DNA of 64,000 nt, from contig NZ_CP039268.1 in the NCBI RefSeq assembly GCF_009664085.1, positions 1,473,501-1,537,500 on the forward strand, written 5' to 3'. The notes below the pieces were generated by a model. It did no database searches. It saw only the letters and a program-made list of their open reading frames with translations, and was not told the DNA's origin. Positions within the stretch are counted from its first letter, which is position 1; every line of letters starts with the position of its first letter. Of the stretch, positions 9,633 to 23,505 are shown in pieces. The translations under genes were made by a program, and so were the position numbers. The stretch is from Thermochromatium tepidum ATCC 43061. Its GTDB lineage: Bacteria; Pseudomonadota; Gammaproteobacteria; Chromatiales; Chromatiaceae.

Positions 9633-10427
9633 TCACTCGGCCATCAAGGCGCGGATCGCCGTCACCGAGCGCGCGAGGATCGCGGCACGCCGCTGTCTCT
9701 CGCCCGCTCGATCCGACTCGCAGAGCGCCCGACAGAGCCAGTCGGTCGGGGACTCGAAGTCGCAATGACTGGCCCCAACGATGCGTTCGACGCGCGCCCG
9801 GCGCGCCGCCGCCAGTGTAGCCAGGCCATTGTTGTCGGCGTTGCAGGGCGCCGGCTCACCGAACAGCCCGATCACCGGACGGTCAAACTCCCGCACCATG
9901 AGACGCCCCAGGTCCTGCGCATCGACCAGATCCAGCGTCAGCACGCCGAGCGTGCGCGGATCGTTGCGCGCGGCCACCAGTGCCGCCAGCCCGCCGGCCG
10001 AGAAACCAGCATAGACCAGACGCCGCGCCTCCAGCCGATTGGCAACCGCAATCAGATCAAAGCCATTGCGGGCATGGTTGCCGCGCCAGGGCCTGGTATT
10101 GCAGAAATCGACCGTCACCACCGAGATCCCGGTCTCGGCCAGGGCGCGCGCCAAGCCACTGAGTCGTGTCTTGTCGCGCAGAAAGCCGTGCGCCAGGACC
10201 ACCAGATCGCCTGGCTTGGCTGAATCTGGGCGATACCAGGCATAGTCCAGGGCGCAACCGGTCGCCGACTGGACGCGGCCCCATTCGATTCGCACGTCCG
10301 ACGCCTGTCGCTGACTCGGTCGCGACGCGACAGCAGGCCTGGGGGCCTCGGGCATGACGCCACCGAAACATCCGACTAGGGCCAGACAAGCGAACCAGAC
10401 CGCTGTAAACTTCGATTGACAAGGCAT
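9633..10427 (-). CDS. Lipoprotein with alpha/beta-hydrolase fold
   Basis: A 264-residue protein starting at the ATG at 10427, so that a lipobox (LALVGC) falls about 18-20 residues in, which predicts a lipid-anchored envelope protein. The alpha/beta-hydrolase landmarks are present: the oxyanion-hole VLAHGFLRDKT, the nucleophile elbow GFSAGG, and a terminal GASHCDFESP that supplies the catalytic His. An Asp in LTLDLVDAQD or FGEPAPCNAD could complete the triad. This resembles dienelactone-hydrolase/lipase-like proteins, but the substrate is unknown. It converges with the EF-hand gene. Confidence 0.72.
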   Translation of the reverse strand: MPCQSKFTAVWFACLALVGCFGGVMPEAPRPAVASRPSQRQASDVRIEWGRVQSATGCALDYAWYRPDSAKPGDLVVLAHGFLRDKTRLSGLARALAETGISVVTVDFCNTRPWRGNHARNGFDLIAVANRLEARRLVYAGFSAGGLAALVAARNDPRTLGVLTLDLVDAQDLGRLMVREFDRPVIGLFGEPAPCNADNNGLATLAAARRARVERIVGASHCDFESPTDWLCRALCESDRAGERQRRAAILARSVTAIRALMAE

Positions 10428-10555
10428 TGTCCAAATTATTTGACAGTGCGCACAACTGTTTCGCCTCTTCCAGCCAGACGCGGCGGTGAATCCGGATGGT
10501 TTGACCTCGGATGTCACTCAACGCGCACGATCTTGCGATTCATAGACCCTCCGCA

Positions 10556-10801
10556 AGGAAACCCGCGACTTGAGTCGCGGGAGGAATGGCGGGCGCGCGA
10601 AGTGCGCCATGTGGTGTATAATGCACCGCAAGCGTGGTCTCCGGGCGCACGCCGACTGCAACGCCAGTCGAAACCTGGCCCGGATTGGCAGCGGAGCCCC
10701 GCTGCCAAGGGCGGCTGTAAACACGCCCAATGTTGGGGATGCGGTCAACCATGTTTGCTGCGTCTTACAATAAAGCCTTCGACTTCAGTCGAGGGTTGTT
10801 T
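10556..10801 (+). mobile_element. IS200/IS605-family remnant (tnpB 3' scrap with terminal palindromes)
   Basis: A ~245-base segment bounded by two subterminal hairpins of the type found at IS200/IS605 ends: CCCGCGACTTGAGTCGCGGG at 10561-10580, and CTTCGACTTCAGTCGAGG near 10777-10794, followed by GTTGTTTAC. Between them one frame reads GLRAHADCNASRNLARIG, which matches the C-terminal zinc-ribbon tail of TnpB (canonical form HADxNAAxNI). The rest of the transposase is missing, so this is a decayed or non-autonomous (PATE-like) copy. A perfect TATAAT occurs at 10617-10622. Assignment is by motif recognition only. Confidence 0.6.
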
Positions 10802-10822
10802 ACGATCAAAGGTATTGAGCCG

Positions 10823-11734
10823 ATGGACTCCGCGATCAACCCTCCAGACCAGCACGCCAAACGCGGACGGCCCCTGCCGGCCGCCATCGCCGCCCAGCGT
10901 CACGACCTCCAGACAGATGCCGGCGGACGTGTCCATTACTATGCCGACACCAGCGCCGCTGGGCGTCCACTGGTGCTGATCCACAGCATCAACGCCGCAC
11001 CCAGCGCGATGGAGATGAAGCCGCTCTTTGAACATTTCCGCGCCAACCGTCCGGTCTATGCGCTCGATCTGCCCGGTTTCGGACACTCAGAGCGCGCCAA
11101 GCGCCGCTATTCACCCGAACTTTTCGCCAAAACCATCGGCGAGTTCCTGGCCGAGGTGGTCCGGGATCCGTCCGACCTGATCGCCTACTCGCTCGGCTGT
11201 GAGTTCGCCGCCATGACAGCCATAGAGACACCGGAACGCATCCGCTCGCTGGTGTTTTTGTCGCCGACCGGTTTCAACACCCGCGGACTGCCGACTGGTG
11301 CGGCCGCCGAGCGTGCCCATCGCATCCTGAGTCTTCCCGGACTCAGCGATGGCCTCTATGCCCTGCTGACCACCCGACCCAGCATCCAGTATTTCTACAA
11401 TCAGGTCTTCGCCGGCTCGACCCCGCCCGAACTGATCGACTATGCCTATGCCACCACGCATCAGCCAGGGGCCAAGATCGCACCGCTCTATTTCCTCTCG
11501 GGGCAGCTCTTTACGCCGCGCGCTTGTGATCGTCTCTACCCCCGCGTGACCCAGCCGACGCTGGTCATCTATGATGAGGATCCCAATATCGATTTTCGGG
11601 AGCTACCGGATTTCCTCGCCCGCCAGCCGCACTGGCGTGCTGAGCGTCTCACGCCTACCCATGGGATGCCGCAGTGGGAAAAGCCCGCCGAGACCATTGC
11701 CGCCATCGAGCGGTTCTGGGATTCGCTTGGCTAG
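10823..11734 (+). CDS. Alpha/beta hydrolase
   Basis: A 303-residue soluble hydrolase. The start at 10823 (MDSAIN) is chosen because the longer frame runs into the IS remnant. The fold is clear: oxyanion region LVLIHSINAAPS, strand VYALDLPGFGHSERA, nucleophile elbow AYSLGCEFAA (Ser in SLGC), and a C-terminal LTPTHGMPQWEKP supplying the His. SLGC instead of SxGG and Ser-Ile replacing the usual His-Gly-x oxyanion pattern are mild oddities. No signal peptide. The gene stands alone between the IS remnant and menF; the substrate is unknown. Confidence 0.78.
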   Translation: MDSAINPPDQHAKRGRPLPAAIAAQRHDLQTDAGGRVHYYADTSAAGRPLVLIHSINAAPSAMEMKPLFEHFRANRPVYALDLPGFGHSERAKRRYSPELFAKTIGEFLAEVVRDPSDLIAYSLGCEFAAMTAIETPERIRSLVFLSPTGFNTRGLPTGAAAERAHRILSLPGLSDGLYALLTTRPSIQYFYNQVFAGSTPPELIDYAYATTHQPGAKIAPLYFLSGQLFTPRACDRLYPRVTQPTLVIYDEDPNIDFRELPDFLARQPHWRAERLTPTHGMPQWEKPAETIAAIERFWDSLG

Positions 11735-11886
11735 GAGCCAAAACGGTTCGTCGATTTATCATCAGCTGAGCTTTGATTTAGAACGGCGCACCAGGCATTC
11801 AGTTTTGACCCTGGATGTGCGGGAACCCCTTGGATATCCGCGCGTCCTAGGGGTGGTCATTCCATTCCCTCGTCACGACTCGATTC

Positions 11887-13269
11887 ATGCTGCAATCGCT
11901 CCAAGTCCTCGATCAGCTCAAGGCTCGACTGCGCGAAACCCTTGCCCTGCTGCCGCTCGCCGAGGGTCGCGGCCCGGTCTCGCTGATCCTTGGACTGCCG
12001 CATCCGCCGTCCGGCGCACCCGATCTCGACGGACCGCGCTTTTATTTTGCGCACAGCCATCGCGGCGACCTACGCGCGGGTTATGGCATCGCCGGCGAGT
12101 GGCAGGCGCAGGGGCCCGAGCGCCTGAGCAAGCTGCGGCACGTCGCCCTGGGACTAAGCGACGCCTGGGTACACTGCGATCCGGACGAGACCGGTTTCAG
12201 CGGATTTGCGATGCTTGGCTTCGCGGCCACGCCCGAGACACAGACCAGAAACGCTGATCTGCCCAATGCGCTCCTGTGGCTGCCGGAGTTGGCGCTGATC
12301 GTCCGGGGTGGTCAATCGGCGCTGGTACTGACGACGCTCTGTCCAGCCCCGGGCGATGACCTGCGAGCGCGCTGGGAGTCCTGGCTCGACCGTCTGGTGC
12401 CCCTGCTCGGGCGTCCAGCGCTCGATCCGCTCACACCGGCGCATCTCGACGCTTTGGGCAGCACGCCGGATCGCGACGACTGGCGCACCCTGGTCCTGAA
12501 CGCCCTCGACGAGATCCAAAGGAAACGGCTGGAAAAGGTCGTCGTCTGCCGTCGGCAGCGGCTCCAGGGTCATCGACGTTTCGATCTGGATCGGCTCAAT
12601 GCGGCGCTGAGCTATCTGTTCCCGTCTTGTCAGGTGATCAACATCCGGCGCCATGCCGCCAGCTTAGTCGCTGCCACGCCCGAGCGGCTCTTTACCCAGC
12701 GCCGCGATCAGGTCGAGGCCGACGCCATCGCCGGGACCGCCCGGCGCGCCGAGGACACTGAACGCGACGCCGAGATCGCGCTCGCCTTCCAGAGCTGCGA
12801 GAAGAATCGCCGCGAGCACCGGGTGGTGGTCGAGGCGGTTCGCGAGGCGCTCGACCAGTGTTGCCGGCATCTGGATGCACCCGAGGGGCCGAGCATCCTG
12901 CGTCTCAACAACGCCCAACACCTCTGGACCCGTCTGCACGGCGAGCTCAAGCCAGGGGTCGATGCCTTTGAGCTGGCCGAGCGTCTGCACCCGACGCCCG
13001 CGACCAATGGCCAACCGCGCCGCGCCGCACACGACTGGCTCGATGTCAACGAACCGCTCGAGCGCGGCTGGTATACAGGTGCCGCAGGGCTCATCGAGCC
13101 AGACCTGACCGGCGAGCTCTGGGTGCTGCTGCGCTGCGCCCTGATCCTCGACCGGCGCGCCGATCTCTACGCCGGTGCCGGGATCGTCGCCGGATCGGAT
13201 CCGGACGACGAATGGCAGGAGACCGAACAGAAGATGGCCGCCATGTCGATGGCACTCCAATTCGCATGA
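11887..13269 (+). CDS. menF: Isochorismate synthase
   Basis: Converts chorismate to isochorismate, the entry step of menaquinone synthesis. The C-terminal 260 residues carry the chorismate-binding domain: LEKVVVCRRQRL with the catalytic Lys, ASLVAATPERLF, the AIAGTARRAED loop, and HLWTRLHGEL, HPTPATNGQPR and WYTGAAGLI. The poorly conserved N-terminal half is typical of MenF/EntC. It opens the men cluster and overlaps menD by four bases (ATGA), so translation is probably coupled. EntC or salicylate synthase is excluded by the following menDBAC genes. Confidence 0.93.
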   Translation: MLQSLQVLDQLKARLRETLALLPLAEGRGPVSLILGLPHPPSGAPDLDGPRFYFAHSHRGDLRAGYGIAGEWQAQGPERLSKLRHVALGLSDAWVHCDPDETGFSGFAMLGFAATPETQTRNADLPNALLWLPELALIVRGGQSALVLTTLCPAPGDDLRARWESWLDRLVPLLGRPALDPLTPAHLDALGSTPDRDDWRTLVLNALDEIQRKRLEKVVVCRRQRLQGHRRFDLDRLNAALSYLFPSCQVINIRRHAASLVAATPERLFTQRRDQVEADAIAGTARRAEDTERDAEIALAFQSCEKNRREHRVVVEAVREALDQCCRHLDAPEGPSILRLNNAQHLWTRLHGELKPGVDAFELAERLHPTPATNGQPRRAAHDWLDVNEPLERGWYTGAAGLIEPDLTGELWVLLRCALILDRRADLYAGAGIVAGSDPDDEWQETEQKMAAMSMALQFA

Positions 13270-15011
13270 GAGAGGACCCAGGCTGTGTCAATCTGCGCTG
13301 GGCGCTGGCGCTGTTCGATGGATTGGTCGCAGGCGGGATGCGTCATCTGGTGCTCTCCCCCGGATCGCGGTCCACACCCCTCGTGCTCGCGGCCCAGCGT
13401 CAAACGCTGCTGACCCTAACCCCGATCCTCGATGAACGCAGTGCGGCCTTTTTCGCCCTGGGGGTGGCACGTGCGTCCGGGCGTCCGGTCGGTCTGGTCT
13501 GCACCTCGGGGAGCGCACTCGCCCATTGGTTCCCAGCGGTCATCGAGGCCTCAGCGTCGGCCATCCCACTGATCTTGCTCTCGGCCGACCGTCCGCCTGA
13601 GCTGCGCGGCTGGGGCGCGAACCAGACCATCGACCAGATGCGCCTGTTCGGGGTCCATGTGCGTGCCTTCTACGATCCGGGTCTGCCCGAGACAACACCG
13701 GATGCCATCAAGTGGCTGCGGGCACTGGGGCGACGTGCTGCAGCCGAGAGCCTAGGAGACTGGCCGGGGCCCGTCCATCTGAACCTGCCGTTTCGCGAAC
13801 CGCTGGTGCCGGGGCCGGATTGCCGGGCTGAAGCCGCACAGGTTCAAACAGCCGTTCAGTCTCAAGCCTCCAGCCACCGGCTTGGTCTTGCTGGGGGCTG
13901 GACGCCGGAGGCTGGTCGCTGGCCGCTGACAGCCAGCTTGACATCCCGATGTTCCGGACGCGGCCTGATCTGCTGTGGACCGGGTGACTGGACCCCAGCG
14001 GGCGCAGCCGCGCTGTGGCGGCTCGCCGCTCGGCTCGGCGTGCCTGTACTCTGCGACCCACTCTCGGGTCTGCGGTTTGGCCCGGCGTCGGACCCGCGCG
14101 TGACCCATTACGATAGCCTGCTGCGCCGACCAACGACGGCCACCGCGCTCAGGCCGGATTGGGTGCTGCGCTTCGGACGTGCGCCGGTCTCCAAAACGCT
14201 GCTCAACTGGCTGGCGGATGTCCCGACCATCCTGGTCGATCCCGGACACGGCTGGAGCGATCCGAACCACGACGTCTGGCTCAAGATCGATGCCGACCCC
14301 CAGGTCTTCTGCGCTTGGCTCGCCGATCTGGAATTCGGCGCGCCGGATCAGGATTGGCTTGCACACTGGATCCGGGCCGAGCGCCGTCTGGAAGGCTTGA
14401 TCGCCGAGTATCTCGACCAGGCGCCCTGGTGCGAGGCCCATCTGATCCGCACACTCATCGCCCGGCTACCCGAGGGTGAAGGTTTGCTGTGCGCCAATTC
14501 GCTGCCGATCCGTCAGCTCGACACCTGGTCGGGCCAGCGCCGCCGGACGCTGCGGGTGTTCGGCAATCGCGGTGCCAGCGGGATCGACGGTCAGACCTCG
14601 ACGCTCGCCGGGCTCAACGCCGGCGGCATCCCGACCACGGCCCTGCTCGGCGATCTCTCCTTCCTGCACGACCTGAGCGGTCTGCTGCAACTGCGCGGGC
14701 TCAGCCGACCCTGTCTCGTCATCAACAACGGCGGCGGACGCATCTTCGACGCCCTGCCCCAGCACGGACTGCCCGGATTCGAGGCCCTCTGGCGCACCCC
14801 GATCGCACTCGATCTGGGTGCGCTCGCCCGGACCTTCGGTCTGGTCCACCGGTTGGTCTCCGATGGGCCTGGGTTTGAGCAGGCACTCAGCGAGGCGCTC
14901 CAGGGGTCTGGCCCGGCTGGGGTGATCGAGGTCATGATCGACGCCGATCTGAGCCGGCGGATCCAAAGCGAGCTTTGGTCGGCGCTCGCCGCGCTGGACG
15001 AACTGGATTGA
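13266..15011 (+). CDS. menD: SEPHCHC synthase
   Basis: ThDP enzyme that joins isochorismate and 2-oxoglutarate in menaquinone synthesis. The start is the ATG in the ATGA overlap with menF (13266), giving 581 aa. Motifs include LSPGSRSTPLVLAA, the DERSAAFFALG segment with the ThDP-activating Glu, GLVCTSGSALAHWFPAVIEA, LLSADRPPELRGWGANQTIDQ, and the C-terminal NRGASGIDGQTSTLAGL with LLGDLSFLHDLSGL. A 30-residue stretch near 200 (VQTAVQSQASSHRLGLAGGW) looks like a species-specific insertion. Confidence 0.95.
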   Translation: MREDPGCVNLRWALALFDGLVAGGMRHLVLSPGSRSTPLVLAAQRQTLLTLTPILDERSAAFFALGVARASGRPVGLVCTSGSALAHWFPAVIEASASAIPLILLSADRPPELRGWGANQTIDQMRLFGVHVRAFYDPGLPETTPDAIKWLRALGRRAAAESLGDWPGPVHLNLPFREPLVPGPDCRAEAAQVQTAVQSQASSHRLGLAGGWTPEAGRWPLTASLTSRCSGRGLICCGPGDWTPAGAAALWRLAARLGVPVLCDPLSGLRFGPASDPRVTHYDSLLRRPTTATALRPDWVLRFGRAPVSKTLLNWLADVPTILVDPGHGWSDPNHDVWLKIDADPQVFCAWLADLEFGAPDQDWLAHWIRAERRLEGLIAEYLDQAPWCEAHLIRTLIARLPEGEGLLCANSLPIRQLDTWSGQRRRTLRVFGNRGASGIDGQTSTLAGLNAGGIPTTALLGDLSFLHDLSGLLQLRGLSRPCLVINNGGGRIFDALPQHGLPGFEALWRTPIALDLGALARTFGLVHRLVSDGPGFEQALSEALQGSGPAGVIEVMIDADLSRRIQSELWSALAALDELD

Positions 15012-15101
15012 GGGTCAGCGAAGTTCACCCGGGCCCTCGTCACGGACCATTTGCGGCTACAATGATGCCCCCAGTTTCCATCGACAGCGAGGCACCCCAA
15101 G

Positions 15102-15977
15102 GTGGCGTCAGAGACCATGCAACCAACTGTCAATCGACCCGAGACCGACTCGCCTCCCATCCGCTGGGAGGCCCCCTCAGACGCCCGCTATCAGGACATC
15201 CTCTACCACCAGGCCGAGCACATCGCCAAGATCACCATCAACCGGCCTGAGGTCCGCAATGCCTTTCGCCCCCAGACGGTCCGCGAGCTGAGCGATGCCT
15301 TCCGCCGGGCACACCTGGACCCTGAGATCGGTGTCATCATCCTCACCGGCGCCGGCGAGCTCGCCTTCTGCTCGGGTGGCGATCAGCGTGTCCGCGGCCA
15401 CGCGGGTTACAAAGACGAGCTCGGGATCGAACATCTGAATGTGCTCGACCTCCAGCGCCAGATCCGTAGCCTGCCCAAGCCGGTGGTGGCCATGGTGGCC
15501 GGCTATGCGATCGGCGGCGGTCATGTCCTGCATCTGGTGTGCGATCTGACCATCGCTGCCGACAATGCCCGCTTCGGCCAGACCGGCCCGCGTGTCGGCA
15601 GCTTCGATGCTGGATTCGGTGCCGGACTCATGGCGCGCACCCTGGGTCTGAAGAAGGCCAAGGAGATCTGGTTTCTGTGCCGTCAGTACGACGCTCAGGA
15701 GGCGCTCGCCATGGGTCTGGTCAATGCCGTCGTCCCGCTCGCCGAGCTGGAGGCAGTGACGGTCGACTGGTGCCGTCAGATGAATCGCCTGTCGCCGACG
15801 GCGCTGCGCGTCCTCAAATCGGCCTTCAATGCCGACACCGACGGTCTGGCCGGGATTCAGGAGCTGGCCGGCAATGCCACGGCGCTCTTTTACACCACCG
15901 AGGAGGCTCAGGAAGGACGCAACGCCTTTCTCGAAAGGCGCGCGCCCGATTTCAGCCGGTTCCGGCGGCGACCCTGA
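15102..15977 (+). CDS. menB: 1,4-dihydroxy-2-naphthoyl-CoA synthase
   Basis: Crotonase-family enzyme that closes the naphthoquinone ring. GTG at 15102 has a GAGG at good spacing; an ATG five codons later is possible. The crotonase landmarks are [24 protein letters not shown] (oxyanion hole), [20 protein letters not shown] and [16 protein letters not shown], which is diagnostic for MenB within the superfamily. The C-terminal [12 protein letters not shown] is also typical. An N-terminal extension of about 25 residues precedes the core. It sits 90 bases after menD and 5 bases before menA. Confidence 0.95.
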   Translation: MASETMQPTVNRPETDSPPIRWEAPSDARYQDILYHQAEHIAKITINRPEVRNAFRPQTVRELSDAFRRAHLDPEIGVIILTGAGELAFCSGGDQRVRGHAGYKDELGIEHLNVLDLQRQIRSLPKPVVAMVAGYAIGGGHVLHLVCDLTIAADNARFGQTGPRVGSFDAGFGAGLMARTLGLKKAKEIWFLCRQYDAQEALAMGLVNAVVPLAELEAVTVDWCRQMNRLSPTALRVLKSAFNADTDGLAGIQELAGNATALFYTTEEAQEGRNAFLERRAPDFSRFRRRP

Positions 15978-15982
15978 GCGAG

Positions 15983-16903
15983 ATGACCGATCGCCCTCTC
16001 GCCCCGTCCGAGCCGGCGCCCCTGCCCCAGTGGAGACGCTGGCTCCTGGCCGCGCGCCCCAAGACCCTGCCGCTGACCCTGTCGCCCGTGATCGCGGGTC
16101 TGGCGCTGGCCGTCGCCGCGACCGGTACGCTCGCCGTCTGGACCGCGCTCGCCACACTGCTGGCGGCGGTATCGATCCAGATCGGCACCAACCTGTATAA
16201 CGACGCCGCCGATTTCGAGCGCGGCGCCGACACCGTCGAACGGCTCGGTCCGCCACGCGCCACGGCGCAAGGCTGGCTGACCGCGCGTCAGGTCAAGAAC
16301 GCCGCGCATGGCATGTTCGCGCTCGCCTTCGTGCTCGGGCTGGCGCTGCTGGCGCGCGGCGGCTGGCCGATCCTGGTGGTCGGGCTGGCATCCTTGGCGT
16401 CCGGCTACGCCTATACCGGCGGCCCGCGCCCGATCGCCTATGGCCCCTTCGGTGAGCTCTATGCCCTGCTCTTTTTCGGCGTAGCGGCCGTCGGCGGCAC
16501 CTACTATCTGCAGACGCTGACGCTCGACGGCTCGACGCTGGTCGTGGGGGCGGCGCTCGGTTGTCTGGCCGCGGCCGTATTGCTGATCAACAACTATCGT
16601 GACCTCGAGACGGATATCACTGCCGGGCGGCGCTCGCTCTGCCGTCTGATCGGACGCAGGCGAGCCAGGGTGCTCTATGCACTGCTGCTGCTCGTGCCCA
16701 TCCCGTTGCTCATGCTGTTCGATCCGTCGCACGTCTTCTGGCCCGTGCTGGCCGCCTTGCCGTCTGCCATCCACCTGATCCGGCGGCTGTGGCGCGGAAC
16801 CCTGGGCTCGGCCCTCAACGAACTCTTGGCACAGACCGCCCAGTATCAGGCCCTGCTGGTCGGGTTGCTGATCCTGAGTCTGGTGCTGACCCGGATGGGG
16901 TGA
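15983..16903 (+). CDS. menA: 1,4-dihydroxy-2-naphthoate polyprenyltransferase
   Basis: UbiA-family membrane prenyltransferase that attaches the isoprenoid tail to DHNA. The start is the ATG at 15983, five bases after menB; the open frame extends much further upstream only as a shadow of menB. It has 306 aa with about eight hydrophobic helices. The two Asp-rich prenyl-diphosphate sites are NLYNDAADFERGAD and NNYRDLETDITAGRRSL. The last codons overlap menC in a GTGA. Confidence 0.94.
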   Translation: MTDRPLAPSEPAPLPQWRRWLLAARPKTLPLTLSPVIAGLALAVAATGTLAVWTALATLLAAVSIQIGTNLYNDAADFERGADTVERLGPPRATAQGWLTARQVKNAAHGMFALAFVLGLALLARGGWPILVVGLASLASGYAYTGGPRPIAYGPFGELYALLFFGVAAVGGTYYLQTLTLDGSTLVVGAALGCLAAAVLLINNYRDLETDITAGRRSLCRLIGRRRARVLYALLLLVPIPLLMLFDPSHVFWPVLAALPSAIHLIRRLWRGTLGSALNELLAQTAQYQALLVGLLILSLVLTRMG

Positions 16904-17964
16904 TCGAACGCGCTGGGTTTCGACCCTATGACCTGCCGCTTCGCCAGGGTTGGGCTAGCGCGCGCGGCGGGTTCACGCGGCGGCTGGGCTGGTTGGTCTG
17001 GGCCGAGTCAGAGGGTCTGACGGGCTACGGCGACTGTGCCCCGCTGCCGGCGGCGGGGACCGAGTCTCACGAAATCGCCGCATCGGCGCTCAAACGACTC
17101 ATCTCGGCCCTGCCTGGACAGGAGATCGCCACCGCTTTGGCGGCACTGGATGTCGAATGCGCGGCGACCACCACCCCGGCTGCGCGCTTTGCCCTGGACT
17201 GTGCCCTCGCCGATCTCGCTAGCCGGCGTCAGGGCCTGAGTCTGCGCCGTTGGCTTGCGCCCGAGGCCGTCGATCGTCTTGCCGTCAATACCCTGCTCGG
17301 CGCGCTCGGCCAGCTCGACCGCGAGACCCTCGTCGCCGCCCAGGCGCAGGGATTCCGGGTGCTCAAGCTCAAGGTGGGGCTTAGGTCGCCGCCCGAGGAC
17401 CTGGAGGCGCTGATGACACTGATGCCAGCCTTGAAGGCGCCCACCACGCTGCGTCTGGATGCCAATGGCGCCTGGAGCCTCGATCAGGCCCGCTGGTTCA
17501 TCGAGTCTCTGGTCCACACCCAGGTGCCGATCGAGTCGATCGAGGAGCCCCTGGCCGAACCGACACCCAAACGGCTGGCCGAGCTGCAGGCCCTCGCCCC
17601 CTTCCCCCTGGCGCTGGACGAATCCCTACCGACACGCCTGGCGACGCTCGATCCCACGCAGCTCGGGGCACGACGTCTGGTGCTCAAGCCAGCGGCGCTC
17701 GGCGGTCTGAACCGCACCCTGGCGCTCGCACGTCGCGCCCAGGACGCGCAAATCGAAGTCGTGGTCACCAGCCTGGTCGAGAGCGCCGCCGGACTCTGGC
17801 CGACGGCGCAACTCGCTGGGGCCATCGCCACTCCGGTGGCCCATGGACTGGCCACCGCCGACTGGCTTGCCGCCGATCTAGGGGCGACACCCCGCCCCCG
17901 CGCCGGCTGGATCGAGCTGCCGGACCGACCTGGGTCGGGATTCGTCCCTACCGCCCCTTCATGA
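16900..17964 (+). CDS. menC: o-Succinylbenzoate synthase
   Basis: Enolase-superfamily enzyme that dehydrates SHCHC to o-succinylbenzoate. The GTG at 16900 overlaps the menA stop (GTGA), giving 354 aa; the frame is open further upstream but only as a menA shadow. The barrel shows VLKLKVG (catalytic Lys), RLDANGAWS, IEEPL and ALDES metal ligands, and LVLKPAALGG (second Lys). The N-terminal capping domain contains GYGDCAPLP. It is the last gene of the cluster; menE, menH and ubiE/menG are not in the window. Confidence 0.93.
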   Translation: MIERAGFRPYDLPLRQGWASARGGFTRRLGWLVWAESEGLTGYGDCAPLPAAGTESHEIAASALKRLISALPGQEIATALAALDVECAATTTPAARFALDCALADLASRRQGLSLRRWLAPEAVDRLAVNTLLGALGQLDRETLVAAQAQGFRVLKLKVGLRSPPEDLEALMTLMPALKAPTTLRLDANGAWSLDQARWFIESLVHTQVPIESIEEPLAEPTPKRLAELQALAPFPLALDESLPTRLATLDPTQLGARRLVLKPAALGGLNRTLALARRAQDAQIEVVVTSLVESAAGLWPTAQLAGAIATPVAHGLATADWLAADLGATPRPRAGWIELPDRPGSGFVPTAPS

Positions 17965-17978
17965 CCCATGTCCCTGCT

Positions 17979-18093
17979 AAGGAAACGCTGAATAAATCGC
18001 GTGTCTCTCAATCGCGGCTGAAGCCGCTCCTACAAAATCAATTGGTTACGGAAGAAGGTTTTGCCACGAATGGAATAAATCGGCCTTTCCCTA
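17979..18093. repeat. Dispersed REP/MITE-like repeat, copy 1
   Basis: A ~115-base element between menC and the histidine kinase gene. It contains the palindrome GCGGCTGAAGCCGC (18014-18027) followed by TCCTACAAAATCAAT, then a ~50-base tail ending CGGCCTTTCCCT. The outer ends form imperfect inverted repeats (GGAAACGCTGAATAAATC versus GGAAAGGCCGATTTATTC). About 90 bases recur in inverted orientation near 37034-37125, differing at few positions. No coding capacity. It could be a REP nested in, or captured by, a small non-autonomous transposon. Confidence 0.75.
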
Positions 18094-18245
18094 AGGTGCC
18101 TAAGCGGCGGACACAGCGTCCGCAGGCCCAGGGATGGGGCGGTTCTGCCAATTAAGCTAGTGTTACAATCTAGAAATCCAAAGGCGCCGCTCGTCTGACC
18201 AGGCCACCTACCCTTGCCCTATTTTTAGAACTCAACGATCACATC

Positions 18246-22874
<4,629 letters not shown>

Positions 22875-22941
22875 TCGTCCGAGTGGCGCTAGAACGCGCC
22901 TGCCTACGCCCTTGCCGCCTGGACAAGCACGCCGGTCTGTG

Positions 22942-23484
22942 TCAGTCGGCCTCGACATAGTAGATCCAGGCGTCCTGATCGACCTTGAGGTCGATCAGGC
23001 TGCCGTTGCGCACATCGAGATGGAGATAGATCGGTTGGCCGGCCTGGACCATCAGTCCATAACCGGACGGAAAGCTGATAGAGGTGTTGGTGATGTTGGA
23101 GCCGAGATAGGTGCTGCCCGAGGTCGCACCATAGTCGAAGAGCCCGGGTCCGGCATACTTGGCGCGGAAGATACAACCCCTGGAGTCGTCTCCGGCGCAC
23201 TGATACATCTCGGGTCGGGTGCTCAACTCGATGTCGGCATAGAGATCGATATCGGCCTGTTCGGCGACCGAGACGGCCAGGATGGCGATCGCCTTCCTCG
23301 GGGTCCAGGAGCCGGCGCGATCGGTGTGACAGGTCTCACCGCGCCGGCACAGACCGGTCGTGGCCTTGATGACGGCGACCTGTAGCGGCTTGATGTCGCC
23401 GGCGCGCGACAGACCGAAGGGTGGCAGTGAGCCGATGAGTGCCGCGGCGATCAGGGGACGCGCGCGTTTGACAGTCAGGGACAT
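22942..23484 (-). CDS. Small exported protein of unknown function
   Basis: A 180-residue protein that I do not recognise. The N terminus (KRARPLIAAALIGSLPPFGLSRAGD) looks like a Sec signal peptide. The mature part is rich in beta-prone, Gly/Ser/Thr segments. It has two close cysteine pairs (GLCRRGETCH and YQCAGDDSRGCIF), suggesting two disulfides in the periplasm or outside. It starts only 21 bases after the GH94-type gene on the same strand, so it is probably the third gene of that operon. It converges with the histidine kinase gene. A carbohydrate-related role would be inference from position only. Confidence 0.6.
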   Translation of the reverse strand: MSLTVKRARPLIAAALIGSLPPFGLSRAGDIKPLQVAVIKATTGLCRRGETCHTDRAGSWTPRKAIAILAVSVAEQADIDLYADIELSTRPEMYQCAGDDSRGCIFRAKYAGPGLFDYGATSGSTYLGSNITNTSISFPSGYGLMVQAGQPIYLHLDVRNGSLIDLKVDQDAWIYYVEAD

Positions 23485-23505
23485 GGTCGATCCTTATCGA
23501 TTGGC

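Noticed and set aside
10617-10622. Perfect TATAAT as a promoter for the downstream hydrolase
   Set aside because: No -35 element lies 16-18 bases upstream (the sequence there is GC-rich), and the motif is inside the IS-like element. Left as a note only.
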